64,000 nt of DNA. Origin: Solwaraspora sp. WMMD791. GTDB lineage: Bacteria; Actinomycetota; Actinomycetes; Mycobacteriales; Micromonosporaceae. A model generated the notes under the pieces. The model was not told the origin of the DNA, did no database searches, and saw nothing but the letters and a program-made list of their open reading frames with translations. Location of the stretch: NCBI RefSeq assembly GCF_029581195.1, contig NZ_CP120737.1, forward strand, positions 62,001 through 126,000, in the 5' to 3' direction. Numbering within the stretch: position 1 is the first letter of the stretch; every line of letters starts with the position of its first letter. This document shows, piece after piece, positions 33,501 through 41,396 of this stretch. The position numbers and the translations under genes were made by a program.

Positions 33501-35351
33501 GTAGCCGGGGTCGACCCACACCTGCGGCTCGGAGAAGGTGTGGAAGTCGCGGGTGGTGGCGTACAACATCTTGTTGTAGGTGTTGCCGGTGTGGTCCGGG
33601 TCGTCGTCGGCGTACAGCTTGGAGGCCCAGAAGACGACGTACGCGCCGATCGTGGGGTCGTAGTACGCCTCCGGTGCCCAGGTGTTGCCGGCGGTGTCCG
33701 GGGAGACCTGCACGAGTCGCTGGTCGGTCCAGTTGACCAGGTCGGTGGACTCCCAGACCATGATCGACTTGCTGCCGTGGCGCTGCGCGCCGTCCCAGTT
33801 TCCGTTGCCGTGGATCCGCAGGTCGGTGGCGATCTGGTAGAACTTGTCGCCCTCCGGGGAGCGGATGATGAACGGGTCCCGCAGGCCCTGCTCGCCCAGC
33901 GTGGAGGTCAGCACCGGCCGGCCGTCGTTGAGCTGCTGCCAGTGCAGCGGGTCGTTGCCCTGGCTGAGCGCGAAGTAGACCTGCTCGCCGGTGGCGGTGC
34001 CCTCGCCGGTGAAGTAGCTGAACAGGTAGCCGGTGCGGTCGGCCGGTGCCGGCAGCGCGGGCACGGTGGCGGTGAACTCCCGGGTGGCGCTGGCCGCGTT
34101 GCGGGTGACGGTGGCGGTCAGAGTGACGGTGGTGCCGCCGGCGCCGGGTGCCGGTCGGTGGACCACCCCGTCGGTGGCGATCACCGCCGGGTCGTCCGAC
34201 GCCCAGGTCACGGTCGTGCCGTCGGCGCCCGTCGTGGGCAGGGTCAGGTTCCCGCGTACGTCGTCGACGTCGTGCACGGTCAGCGCCGCAGCGGCGGCGG
34301 CGACGATCCGCGCGTCGTCGAATTCGGCCAGTACGGTCACCTCGAACGTCTTCGTGTCGGTGACCGACCCTCGGGCCAGGGTCGCGGTGAGGGTGGCGGT
34401 GGCGTCCGGCTGCCCCAGCGCCGGGCGGGTCACCCGACCGGTCGTCGATACCACGTCGGGGTCGCTGCTGGCCCAGGTGATCGTGGAGCCGGCGGCGCCG
34501 GCGGTCGGCAGGGTCAGGTCGGCGGTGACGGCGCTGGTGTCGCCGAGGTCCAGTGCGGCCGTGTCGTGGGCGACGACCCCGGCGGCCGCGCGGGCACCGA
34601 GCGCCGCGGCCTCGTCGGCGTCGACCGCCCGGTCGTAGATGCGGAAGTCGCGGACCCGGCCGTCGAGGTAGCGGTCGGCGGTGTAGACGGAGCGTCCGAT
34701 GTAGTTGGCGGTGGTGGCGCCGCCGCCGATCGAGGCGGGGGTGATGGTCACCGCGGTGTTGCGGCCGACCTCGACACCGTCCTCGTAGAGCACCCCGGTG
34801 CTGCCGGTCTGGGTGTAGGTGAGGTGCTTCCAGACGCCCCGGGCGAGGTTACGGGCGGGGGCGGGCCGGGTGTTCTGCTCGGTGGACCAGTTGCCGCTGG
34901 CGATCGCGGTGCGCAGCTGGTCGCCGGTGGCGAACAGGTAGCCGTCACCGGTGCCGCCGCTGGTGTTGCCGAGCCCGTAGATGAAGTACGGCGTGGCCTG
35001 CGCCGGGTCGACGTACACGTCGAACGCGACGGTCACCGAGGTCAGGTCGCGCAGGACGTCGTCGGGCAGCCGTACGTAGGTGTCGGTGCCGTTGAACCCG
35101 AGCCCGCCGTCGCCGGACCAGTCGGTGGCACCGTGGACGGTGCCGTGCCGGGCGTTGCCCGAGGCGTCGGTGGCGACCGTCCCGGCGGCGGCGTCCAGCT
35201 TGTACCACAGCACGAGGCCGTCGGTGAGCTCGGCGGCGGTGGCGGCGGTCGGTCCGGCGGCCAGCAGACCGGCGGTCAGGGCGAGGGTGGCCAGGGACGC
35301 CAGCGCTGTTCGCGCCGGTCTGACGGCCGGCGGTCGGGCACGTCGGGGCAT
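30540..35351 (-). CDS. secreted double-GH43 multidomain enzyme with two LamG domains and PKD
   Basis: A 1603-residue exported protein from ATG 35351 (GGAGGAAC upstream), with a signal peptide ending at about 40 (TAATAAE). Order: LamG/concanavalin-like (about 40-235); two Ig-like repeats (LTLPTAGAAGSTITWASSDP and LTLPTTGADGTTVTWASDDP, to about 430); first GH43-like domain (to about 770; GLRDPFIIR, VIDSTVI, QGEGPTIF); second LamG (about 780-985); an Ig-like stretch; second GH43 (about 1070-1385; YADPNIAVF, MIDPAVF, NEGAFVIKRDG, with the expected Asp-Asp-Glu set); PKD (about 1390-1475); and a C-terminal domain. Two different propellers in one chain suggest attack on branched arabinan or arabinoxylan. 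A LacI-type palindrome lies upstream. Confidence 0.9.
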   Translation of the reverse strand: MPRRARPPAVRPARTALASLATLALTAGLLAAGPTAATAAELTDGLVLWYKLDAAAGTVATDASGNARHGTVHGATDWSGDGGLGFNGTDTYVRLPDDVLRDLTSVTVAFDVYVDPAQATPYFIYGLGNTSGGTGDGYLFATGDQLRTAIASGNWSTEQNTRPAPARNLARGVWKHLTYTQTGSTGVLYEDGVEVGRNTAVTITPASIGGGATTANYIGRSVYTADRYLDGRVRDFRIYDRAVDADEAAALGARAAAGVVAHDTAALDLGDTSAVTADLTLPTAGAAGSTITWASSDPDVVSTTGRVTRPALGQPDATATLTATLARGSVTDTKTFEVTVLAEFDDARIVAAAAAALTVHDVDDVRGNLTLPTTGADGTTVTWASDDPAVIATDGVVHRPAPGAGGTTVTLTATVTRNAASATREFTATVPALPAPADRTGYLFSYFTGEGTATGEQVYFALSQGNDPLHWQQLNDGRPVLTSTLGEQGLRDPFIIRSPEGDKFYQIATDLRIHGNGNWDGAQRHGSKSIMVWESTDLVNWTDQRLVQVSPDTAGNTWAPEAYYDPTIGAYVVFWASKLYADDDPDHTGNTYNKMLYATTRDFHTFSEPQVWVDPGYSVIDSTVIDHDGVYYRFTKDERNNSSSTPCSKFILAETSTSLRDTGWEFLADCIGRDAMSQGEGPTIFKSNTEEKWYLFIDEFGGRGYIPFETTDLASGVWTPSSDYALPTSPRHGTVLPVTQAEYDALLAAYGPDPGPEPTDGLLVHYAFDETGGSVATDSSGQGRHGRYERTPAFGTGVHGGSFRMSGGANNSTTAPYVTIPNGVFAGVTSTTVATWVKWDASSTANQWIYGLGPNSDRYLFSTPRNGGGVLFSAITTGSWQAEKQLRASAALTGGEWKHLAVTVDSGSRTAVMYLDGVAIARATDVGVRPADLHDATRDHAGYIGRSLYGADPYFAGEVDDFRIYGRALTADEVYALGGDPAAITGATLAQLKVDAIVDTDDRRVILPVRPDADLTALAPEFTLAPGATVAPASGTVRDLSAPVTYTVTGADGATATWTVEARLMRSPVLPGLYADPNIAVFGDRFYLYATTDGFAGWSGTKFSVFSSADLVNWTDHGVILDLETDISWADNSAWAPTIAERDGKWYFYFSGGKATGDTGKHLGVAVADSPTGPFRDALGEPLVPAGTYPGQMIDPAVFTDDDGRSYLYWGNGYAYQVELNDDMVSFDPAQVTSHRPAGYNEGAFVIKRDGRYYFMWSENDTRSEDYQVAYAVGDSPLGPWSERRGTILRKDLSLGIKGTGHHSVVRVPGTDDWYVAYHRFAIPDGDGTHRETTIDRLEFAADGSIVPVVPTLESVAPIRPINTAPVVTAATGPAGPVAAGTEVRVTATFTDSGADDTHRCVLVWGDGATGTGTLDGSTCVAGHRYAEPGVYRPTVTVIDDRGAAHTLAAGYVAVHRADGGHVAGSGWFTSPAGAYVADEQVAGRAEFGFVAAAGPDATGPGAVALRLRLGDWEFAATRHRGYVVDGPQVRFNGRGTVNGAGDYTYMVGLNDEALREPAPGDGGKDRFWIRITDTATGTVVYDSRTNATTTALGGGAVVVALG

Positions 35352-35705
35352 AGGGTGTTCCTCCTGATCGGTCCAGGCATGCGGTGGACGGTCGGTCCCC
35401 CAACACGCGCCGAGCTCGATGGATGTTTGCGTTAACATCACGGGGTGCGGTGCTGCCAGGTCGTCGAACGGTCACAGGGCTGGGCCGCCGGACGGGGGCG
35501 ACAGACGGGCGGCGCTGCCGGCTCTCTCCCCGAGATGCCGGTCCTGACCTCGCCCGATTCGTCGCTGTCACGTGGCGGTTGCGAGAGTGTTAACCGCCTC
35601 GACCCTCGACGTCAAGGGGCAACCTCGGCCCACGACCCGCCACCGACCACCGATCAGCCAGCCATCCGGTGAACTGATCGGCGTCGGTCACCCGTACCGG
35701 AGGGT
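35352..35705. other. 354-bp intergenic region with an operator, no gene supported
   Basis: It holds the promoter of the double-GH43 gene (leftward), with the palindrome at 35422-35439, and the region before the truncated-haemoglobin-like gene (rightward). A GTGTTAACC sequence near 35587 resembles half of the same operator. Short frames here do not look like proteins. Confidence 0.5.
35422..35439. promoter_or_regulatory. LacI-family-like palindrome upstream of the double-GH43 gene
   Basis: GATGTTTGCGTTAACATC has 6-bp perfect outer arms (GATGTT/AACATC) and a TGCG centre. It resembles the ATGTTAGCGCTAACAT type of operator used by sugar-responsive LacI repressors, with two mismatches. It lies 71 bp before the ATG at 35351. 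Confidence 0.55.
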
Positions 35706-36065
35706 GTGCGGACGAAAGAGTTGGTGGCCTGCCCCCGTGATCCGGTCGACCGGCTCGGCCCGGCTGGTGTGAGAGGCGTGGTGATCCGCTGGCTACGGCT
35801 GGTCGCCGCCGACGCCGAACTTGCCCCGTACCTGATCGGGATCGACCGACCACACCTCGTGGGCCGTCTCACCGAGCAGCTCGGTGCCGCCTTCGGCGGC
35901 CCGGTGGCCACCCGGCGGCCCACCGGCGGGCACTGGCGGCGCCTCGGCCTCACCGAGGAGCAGCACCTGCGGGTGCTGGACTACCTGGCGGCGAGCCTCT
36001 ACCGGCACGACGTACCGTTCGACGTCATCGTCGTCGCCCAGCGGATCGCCGCCGGGCGCGGCTGA
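35706..36065 (+). CDS. truncated haemoglobin-like protein
   Basis: A 119-residue protein whose pattern fits group I truncated haemoglobins: an N-terminal DRLGPAGVRGVV helix, then LRLVAADAELAPYLIGID, HLVGRLTEQLGAAFGG, and a candidate proximal histidine in PTGGHWRRLGLTEEQH followed by LDYLAASLYRHDVPFDVI. The match is by eye, with weak identity at the distal helix, so haem binding is inferred. GTG 35706 is chosen because it keeps the first helix; GGAGG lies only 3 bases upstream. It is monocistronic between a regulatory region and an unrelated membrane protein gene. Confidence 0.6.
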   Translation: MRTKELVACPRDPVDRLGPAGVRGVVIRWLRLVAADAELAPYLIGIDRPHLVGRLTEQLGAAFGGPVATRRPTGGHWRRLGLTEEQHLRVLDYLAASLYRHDVPFDVIVVAQRIAAGRG

Positions 36066-36149
36066 GCACTGGCGGGAGCCGGGCACTGCTGATACGGCCG
36101 CCTCGGGCGACTGACCGCAGGCTGGCGGGTGGCATCTAGCATCCGCATC

Positions 36150-36611
36150 ATGAGCTACCCCCCGCCCCCCGCGTCGCCGCCCGAGCCGAAGTCCGGCCGG
36201 GGCAGGCGCACCACGATCATCGTCGTGGCGATCGTGCTCGCCGTCGTCCTGCTCTGCTGTGTCGGTGCCGCCGGCGTCGGCTTCTGGCTGTACCAGACCA
36301 TCTCGGCGGCCACCACCCCGGTCCGGGACGCGGCCAGCGCCCATCTCGACGCGCTGCGCGCCGGCGACCACGCCGAGGCGTACCAGCGGCTCTGCGCCCA
36401 GCAGCAGGCCCTGCTGACCGAGGCCGAGTTCGTCGACCGGGAGTCGGCCGGCCCGCAGATCACCGAGTACGACATCGTCGGCACCACCGTGTCCAGCACC
36501 AACGGACAGGCCACCGGCGTGGTCACCGTCGACATCACCGACGACAGTGGCGCCGAACGCCAGGAAGTGATCACACTGGTCGAGGAGAACGGCCAGTGGC
36601 GGGTGTGCTGA
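36150..36611 (+). CDS. membrane-anchored protein with NTF2-like/DUF4878-type ectodomain
   Basis: A 153-residue protein from ATG 36150. A proline-rich N-terminus (MSYPPPPASPPEPK) and a basic stretch precede one transmembrane helix (about 24-46, TIIVVAIVLAVVLLCC). The outside domain, ATTPVRDAASAHLDALRAGDHAEAYQRLC to LVEENGQWRVC, has the helix-then-sheet pattern of NTF2-like DUF4878 proteins, where two cysteines may pair. Its role is unknown. It is followed after 30 bp by the PPTase gene on the same strand. Confidence 0.75.
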   Translation: MSYPPPPASPPEPKSGRGRRTTIIVVAIVLAVVLLCCVGAAGVGFWLYQTISAATTPVRDAASAHLDALRAGDHAEAYQRLCAQQQALLTEAEFVDRESAGPQITEYDIVGTTVSSTNGQATGVVTVDITDDSGAERQEVITLVEENGQWRVC

Positions 36612-36641
36612 TCAGCCCGACCCGGTGACACGGAGGGCCAG

Positions 36642-37331
36642 ATGATCGAGAACTTGCTGCCGACCGCGGTCATCGCCCGCGAGGCGTTCGACGACACCGT
36701 TCCGGTCACCCTGTACCCCGAGGAGGAGGCGGCGCTGGGCACCCCGGTCGACAAACGTCGCCGGGAGTTCGGCACCGCCCGGCGGTGCGCCCACGAGGCC
36801 CTCGCCGAGCTGGGCTTCGTCGGCGTCGGGGTGCCGGCCGGACCCCGCCGGGAGCCGCGCTGGCCGGCCGGCGTCGTCGGCAGCATCACCCACTGCGCCG
36901 GCTACCGGGCCGCCGTGGTCGCCCGGTCCACCGACCTCGTCACGGTCGGCATCGACGCCGAGCCGCACGAGCCGCTGCCGGCCGGCGTGCTGGACAGCAT
37001 CACCGTGCCCGACGAGTTGACCTGGCTGGCCGCCCGCCGCGCCAGCCACCCGCAGGTGCACTGGGAACGGCTGCTGTTCTGCGCCAAGGAAGCCGTCTAC
37101 AAGGCCTGGTACCCGTTGGCCCAGCGGTGGCTCGGCTTCGAGCAGGCGTACGTCGAGGCGACCCCCGGCGCCGATGCCGCCGCCACCGGCGGTGACTTCA
37201 CCGCCCAGCTGCTGGTCCCCGGGCCCGAGCTGCCTGGCGGCGGCCAGCTGACCGGCTTCACCGGCCGGTGGCTGGTCCGCAACGGCCTGATTCTCGCCGC
37301 GATCAGCGTCCCGGCCGCGCCCGCCGCTTGA
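36642..37331 (+). CDS. 4'-phosphopantetheinyl transferase (EntD/PptT type)
   Basis: A 229-residue enzyme that transfers phosphopantetheine from CoA to carrier proteins of fatty acid, polyketide or peptide synthases. Motifs: KRRREFGTARRCAHEAL (about 38-54), VVGSITHCAGYRAAV (P-loop-type CoA site), VGIDAEPHEPL with the magnesium Asp and Glu, and WERLLFCAKEAVYKAWYPL, whose Glu and Lys are catalytic. This is the two-lobed Sfp/EntD class, not AcpS. No synthase genes are in the window, so it probably serves clusters elsewhere. The 3' end overlaps the convergent DUF1707 gene by 29 bp. GGAGGG lies upstream of ATG 36642. Confidence 0.92.
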   Translation: MIENLLPTAVIAREAFDDTVPVTLYPEEEAALGTPVDKRRREFGTARRCAHEALAELGFVGVGVPAGPRREPRWPAGVVGSITHCAGYRAAVVARSTDLVTVGIDAEPHEPLPAGVLDSITVPDELTWLAARRASHPQVHWERLLFCAKEAVYKAWYPLAQRWLGFEQAYVEATPGADAAATGGDFTAQLLVPGPELPGGGQLTGFTGRWLVRNGLILAAISVPAAPAA

Positions 37332-37902
37332 CCGAGACACCACCCCAGAACGCCAACCCGTCGATGTGGATCCTCGGCCCACCCGGGCTGCCCAACCCGG
37401 CTGCCCGCTGATCGAAGCCACCCATCAGTCCGAGGCCGTTGATCGACACCTCGGCGTCGTCCGGCACCACGATGTCGATACCCCCCATGATCGCCCAGGC
37501 CCGGATCCGGATCACGTTCGCGTCGAACTGCGCCTCCCGCAGGTCGATGCGGCCGCCGCCCCAGAACGCCAGCGCCCGCAGGACGCCCGGTGCGGCCCAC
37601 CGGCCCCGCCGGTCGAACCCGCTCATCACCGCGACCGCCCAGGTCGCCGGGCGGGACACGGCGACGTCACCGCCGCCACGGCGCGCCACCGCGTCGGAGA
37701 CCGCGCGGGGGATGTCCCGGGTGAGGGGCTCCAGATCGGCGTACGTGCGGGCCGCGTACACCCGGGTGAGCCGCTCGTCCAACTCGGGCAGGTCGATCCG
37801 ACCCTCGGCCGCCGCCGCCCGCAGCACCTCGGCCACCCGTTCACGGTCGGCGTCGGAGGCCCGCAGCCGCTCGGCGGGCAGCCGGTCAGGAACGTCGTTC
37901 AC
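37303..37902 (-). CDS. DUF1707 / LiaF-like C-terminal domain protein
   Basis: A 199-residue protein. Residues about 9-62 are DUF1707 (LRASDADRERVAEVLRAAAAEGRIDLPELDERL, then YADLEPLTRDIP), a short helical domain common in actinomycetes. The C-terminal part is the beta-helical domain of cell-wall-active antibiotic response proteins (VLRALAFWGGGRIDLREAQF, IMGGIDIVVPDDAEVSINGLGLMGGFD). There is no transmembrane segment. GTG 37902 overlaps the stop of the Nudix gene (GTGA), so the two are coupled. The family is linked to envelope-stress sensing, but the exact role is not known. Confidence 0.85.
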   Translation of the reverse strand: MNDVPDRLPAERLRASDADRERVAEVLRAAAAEGRIDLPELDERLTRVYAARTYADLEPLTRDIPRAVSDAVARRGGGDVAVSRPATWAVAVMSGFDRRGRWAAPGVLRALAFWGGGRIDLREAQFDANVIRIRAWAIMGGIDIVVPDDAEVSINGLGLMGGFDQRAAGLGSPGGPRIHIDGLAFWGGVSVKRRARPGR

Positions 37903-38438
37903 GTCGTCAGGGTACCGACCGCCGCCACCCCTGACGCCTCGTCGAGCACCCGGGTCAGCACCTCGGTGTGCAACGGGAACGCCAGCTCGACCGGCTCGGT
38001 CGTCACCAGCCACTCGGTCGCCTCGTCGGTCGGCGCCGACACCGGCAGCGCCTGCGCGGGCCGGGGCGGCAGCATGCCGAAGATCAGCAGACTGGCGCCG
38101 CTCGGCACGCTGCGCACGTCGTAGAGCCGTACCTGCTCGGCCGCGCCGTCCAGCCCGGTCTCCTCGCGCAACTCGCGGACCACCGCGGTACGCCAGTCCT
38201 CGCCGTACTCGATGAAGCCGCCGGGCAGCGCCAACTGCCCGCGCGCCGGCTCGATGTCGCGGCGCTGCACCACCACACCGAGCCCCTGCGTGGTGACGAC
38301 CGGGACCACGGCGACCGCCACCGGCGTCGGATTGCGCCACACCAATTGCCCACAGTGGCCACACTGGCGGGGCCAGCCGGCGTCGGGCGGATAGCCGGCA
38401 CCACAGGACGAGCAGAACGAGTACGGCACACCAGTCAC
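37899..38438 (-). CDS. Nudix hydrolase with N-terminal zinc ribbon
   Basis: A 179-residue enzyme. The N-terminus has a zinc ribbon (FCSSCGAGYPPDAGWPRQCGHCG), as in NADH-pyrophosphatase-like Nudix proteins. The Nudix box, GGFIEYGEDWRTAVVRELREE with TG following (about 88-110), has all the required Gly, Glu and Arg residues for magnesium binding. The likely substrate is a nucleoside-diphosphate-linked molecule; which one is not clear. GTG 38438 is taken as start because it precedes the ribbon directly; an alternative GTG lies three codons downstream. It is translationally coupled to the DUF1707 gene. Confidence 0.88.
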   Translation of the reverse strand: MTGVPYSFCSSCGAGYPPDAGWPRQCGHCGQLVWRNPTPVAVAVVPVVTTQGLGVVVQRRDIEPARGQLALPGGFIEYGEDWRTAVVRELREETGLDGAAEQVRLYDVRSVPSGASLLIFGMLPPRPAQALPVSAPTDEATEWLVTTEPVELAFPLHTEVLTRVLDEASGVAAVGTLTT

Positions 38439-38566
38439 AGCGCCCGACGATACGCCTGCCGTGACCCCGTGGCCTCTGTCACCTATCCGACCGGCGCGCG
38501 GCACCCGGCGACGGTCGCCATCGGTGATCCTGACCGTAGCGATCGCGCGGGGGAGGTGCGTGCCGG

Positions 38567-39213
38567 ATGCTGTTGAGCGCCGCGTGCCCGGTCCGGGAGA
38601 CCGAGCGGGACTGGATCGACGGGTCGATGTCCTGGCTGATTCGCGAGTTCGGCGAGCCGGCGCTGCGCGGGCCGGTCGTGCTACCCACCGACGAGTTCTT
38701 CCCCGGCGCCTACCACGGCAGCGAGGCAGACGTGGCGGCCGTGCTGCACGGCGTAGCTCGGCACATGGCAGTCGACCCCGACCGGGTCGAACTGGTCTTC
38801 GAGCCGGACGACGACACCGAAGCAGCGCTACTTGCCAGCCTGCCGGCGTACGCGCAGGCCAGCTCCGGCGCCGCTGGTCACTACGTACGCCGGGGTGGCC
38901 GGGGCGTGATCACCATCGCCGGGGCGCAGGCCCGCCAACCGACGGCGCCGACCACGAGCCGCTCACCGACCTCACCACCGTCTTCTTCGGACTCGGCATC
39001 TTCACCGCCAACGCCGCCTTCGACCACCGGGGCCGGGCCGGCGGCTGGCAGTCGAGCCGGCTCGGCTACCTCACCGAGCCGATGTACGGCTACGCCCTGG
39101 GCCGGTACGCCTGGCTGCGCGACGACCTGCCGCCCCGCTGGGCCAGGTACCTCGACACCAATCCCCGCAGCTACCTGCGGCGGTCGCTGCGCTACCTGGC
39201 CCGTCGGCGGTAG
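38567..39213 (+). pseudogene. decayed conserved actinobacterial protein (internal deletion and frameshift)
   Basis: From ATG 38567 (GGGAGGTG upstream) the frame encodes MLLSAACPVRETERDWIDGS through RGVITIAGAQARQPTA. It then loses homology-like sequence at about 38940-38950, while the -1 frame carries on with DGADHEPLTDLTTVFFGLGIF through YLRRSLRYLARRR to the stop at 39213. From memory of intact family members, the segment between these blocks contains a helix with a HELxH-type motif; here it is missing. The deletion is not a multiple of three. A sequencing error alone would not explain the missing residues. Confidence 0.65.
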
Positions 39214-39249
39214 CTGCGGCACCCGGCCCGCCGCCGGTAGCCTGCCCCG

Positions 39250-40176
39250 ATGCGGCACACCCTGGAGCCGGACGCCCGGACCCTGCACGGCTACTTCTCA
39301 CCCGACCATCCGCCGGTGCTCACCATCGACCCCGGTGACACGGTCACCGTCCGTACCCTCGACTGCTGGTGGTCGGCCGGGCCGTACCCGGGTGGACCGC
39401 ACGACCAGCGGCCCCGGCACGCCGCGTACCGGCCGGGGTTCGGCCATGCGCTGGTCGGACCGGTCGCGGTCCGCGGCGCCCGGCCGGGGACGACCCTGTC
39501 GGTACGGATCGACGAGGTGGTGCCGGCCAGCTGGGGCACCACGCTCGCCGGCAGCGCGTCGACCCCGCACAGCGACCGGTACGGCATCGCCGGCACCGAG
39601 ACGGTCCACGCCTGGCAGCTGGACCCGGTCGCCGGCACCGGCCGCAACCAGCTCGGCCACACGGTGACCCTGCGGCCGTTCCTCGGGGTGCTCGGCATGC
39701 CGCCGGCGCAGCCCGGCGAACACTCGACGATCCCGCCCCGGCGCTGTGGCGGCAACCTGGACTGCAAGGACCTGGTCGCTGGTAGCACCCTGCTGCTGCC
39801 GGTCAGCGTCGACGGCGCACTCTTCTCCGTCGGCGACGGACACGCCGCCCAGGGTGACGGCGAGATCTGCGGTACGGCGATCGAATGCCCGATGGACCGG
39901 GTGCGGCTCACCATCGACCTGGTCGACGACCAGCCGCTGACCGGCCCGGTGGCCCGGGTCGACGGTGCCTGGCTGACCCTGGGTCTGGGCGACACGCTCG
40001 ACGCCGCCACCGCCGACGCCCTCGACGCGATGATCACCCTGATGGCCCGCCGGCACGGACTGTCCCGGGGCGACGCGGTCGCCCTGGCCAGCGTCGTCGT
40101 CGACGTACGGGTGACGCAGATCGTCAACGGCGTCGTCGGCGTGCACGCCCGACTCGCCGACGACGCCCTCCGCTGA
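39250..40176 (+). CDS. acetamidase/formamidase family amidohydrolase
   Basis: A 308-residue FmdA/AmdA-family enzyme that releases ammonia from formamide or short amides. Family signs are the opening HTLEPDARTLHGYFSPDHPPVLTI-type segment (start near residue 3), RPGFGHALVGPVAVRGARPG, a central GVLGMPPAQPGEHSTIPPRRCGGN with the metal-site region, DCKDLVAGSTLLLPVSVDGALFSVGDGHAAQGDGE, and a C-terminal ARRHGLSRGDAVALAS. ATG 39250 lies 34 bp after the decayed gene. It is a single gene, convergent with the acyltransferase gene. Confidence 0.9.
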   Translation: MRHTLEPDARTLHGYFSPDHPPVLTIDPGDTVTVRTLDCWWSAGPYPGGPHDQRPRHAAYRPGFGHALVGPVAVRGARPGTTLSVRIDEVVPASWGTTLAGSASTPHSDRYGIAGTETVHAWQLDPVAGTGRNQLGHTVTLRPFLGVLGMPPAQPGEHSTIPPRRCGGNLDCKDLVAGSTLLLPVSVDGALFSVGDGHAAQGDGEICGTAIECPMDRVRLTIDLVDDQPLTGPVARVDGAWLTLGLGDTLDAATADALDAMITLMARRHGLSRGDAVALASVVVDVRVTQIVNGVVGVHARLADDALR

Positions 40177-40190
40177 CGGTGCCGGCGGCC

Positions 40191-41246
40191 TCAGCTGGGC
40201 GGTAGCAGCGACGGGCGGCGGCGGGCGGCGAGGTCCTCGACCCAGCCGAGGGCCAGCACCACCGCGACCAGCAGCACGGTGCCGACGCCGAGAATGGTCG
40301 ACTTGCCGGCGTAGAGGCCGGCCAGGGTGAGCAGCCCGGCGGCGGCCCACAGCACCGGCAGATGCCAGATGTAGATGGTCACCGCGCGGGCGTTGATCAT
40401 GCGGATGAGTCGGGCCAGCCACGGCACCTGGGCCAGCCAGTCCAGCCGGGGCCGGGCCCGCATCAGCAGCAGCACCACCGCCCAACCCCAGACCAGCCCG
40501 CCGAGCTGGTCGTCCTCGCCCCGGTCGGCCAGCCACATCATCGCGCCGAGCGCCAGCACGCCGACGCCGAGCACGTACCATCTCAGCGACACCCGGTCGA
40601 GCAGCCCGGTGTGCCGGGCGTAGCCGATCAGCCAGCAGCTGCCGTACGCGGCCATCGACCAGATCACGTCGGTGACCGGGTTGACCGGCAGGTCGACCAG
40701 CGGCGACGTCAGCAGTACGGCGAGCCCGGACAGGCCCAGCAGCGCGCCGACCGGCCAGCGGCGGAACACCCACCACAGCAGCGGGGAGAACAGCACCAGC
40801 CACAGATAGGCGCGGATGTACCACAGCCCGAGGGAGAACGGCCCGCCCCACTCGCCGGACGGCGGGTTGCGTAGCGGCACCACCCACCAGGTGACGTCCG
40901 GCAGGCTGGGCCGCCAGCCGAACAGGACCATCAGCGGTACGGCGACCACGGCGAGCGCCCACAGCGGTGGCAGCAGCCGGCGCAGCCGGGAGCCGACCAC
41001 CCGCAGCGGCGCGCCCCGGTCCAGCGACACGGCCGTGAGGTAGCCGGCCAGCGCGAACATCACCGGCATCGCCGGGAACGCCATCGGCAGCCAGGTCAGC
41101 CACAGGCTGTGCAGCAGGTAGACCCGCAGGATCGCCAACGCCCGCAACGCGTCGATGTACGGGCTGCGCTCGCGTGCCCGGACCGGCGTACGCGCCGAGG
41201 GAGCGGTCCCCTCGGAACGATCGCTCAGGGACCCGCTGACACGCAT
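40191..41246 (-). CDS. acyltransferase-3 family integral membrane protein
   Basis: A 351-residue protein with about ten transmembrane helices. The N-terminal YIDALRALAILRVYLLHSL carries the Arg and His positions of the acyltransferase-3 motif; FALAGYLTAVSLDRG is the second typical block. Such enzymes O-acylate sugars, peptidoglycan or lipid-linked substrates at the membrane. A 30-residue Ser/Arg-rich cytoplasmic N-terminus precedes the first helix. It is alone on its strand; the target molecule is unknown. Confidence 0.85.
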   Translation of the reverse strand: MRVSGSLSDRSEGTAPSARTPVRARERSPYIDALRALAILRVYLLHSLWLTWLPMAFPAMPVMFALAGYLTAVSLDRGAPLRVVGSRLRRLLPPLWALAVVAVPLMVLFGWRPSLPDVTWWVVPLRNPPSGEWGGPFSLGLWYIRAYLWLVLFSPLLWWVFRRWPVGALLGLSGLAVLLTSPLVDLPVNPVTDVIWSMAAYGSCWLIGYARHTGLLDRVSLRWYVLGVGVLALGAMMWLADRGEDDQLGGLVWGWAVVLLLMRARPRLDWLAQVPWLARLIRMINARAVTIYIWHLPVLWAAAGLLTLAGLYAGKSTILGVGTVLLVAVVLALGWVEDLAARRRPSLLPPS

Positions 41247-41350
41247 AGCGCCCGAACCTAGCCCGGGAATCTGGGTGTTCCCGCAACATACGGTTGCGCA
41301 ACGGCGACGATCCGGTTAATGGCGGCGGTGGATCGTGCCGAACTGGTGGC

Positions 41351-41390
41351 CGGGGGTGCGGGGTGTCCGATCGGGCACCCCGCACCCCCG
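41351..41390 (-). terminator. 15-bp perfect hairpin after the S8 protease gene
   Basis: CGGGGGTGCGGGGTG (41351-41365) pairs with CACCCCGCACCCCCG (41376-41390) over a 10-base loop. It begins 7 bp after the protease stop codon (41397). Confidence 0.85.
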
Positions 41391-41396
41391 GTCGAC

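Noticed and set aside
30792-35435. Very long open frame on the plus strand opposite the double-GH43 gene
   Set aside because: Gly/Arg/Val-rich translation without domains; a typical antisense shadow of a high-GC gene with strong codon bias.
36642-37331. PPTase as sign of a secondary-metabolite cluster
   Set aside because: No polyketide, peptide-synthase or carrier-protein gene lies in the window; the enzyme may serve distant clusters.
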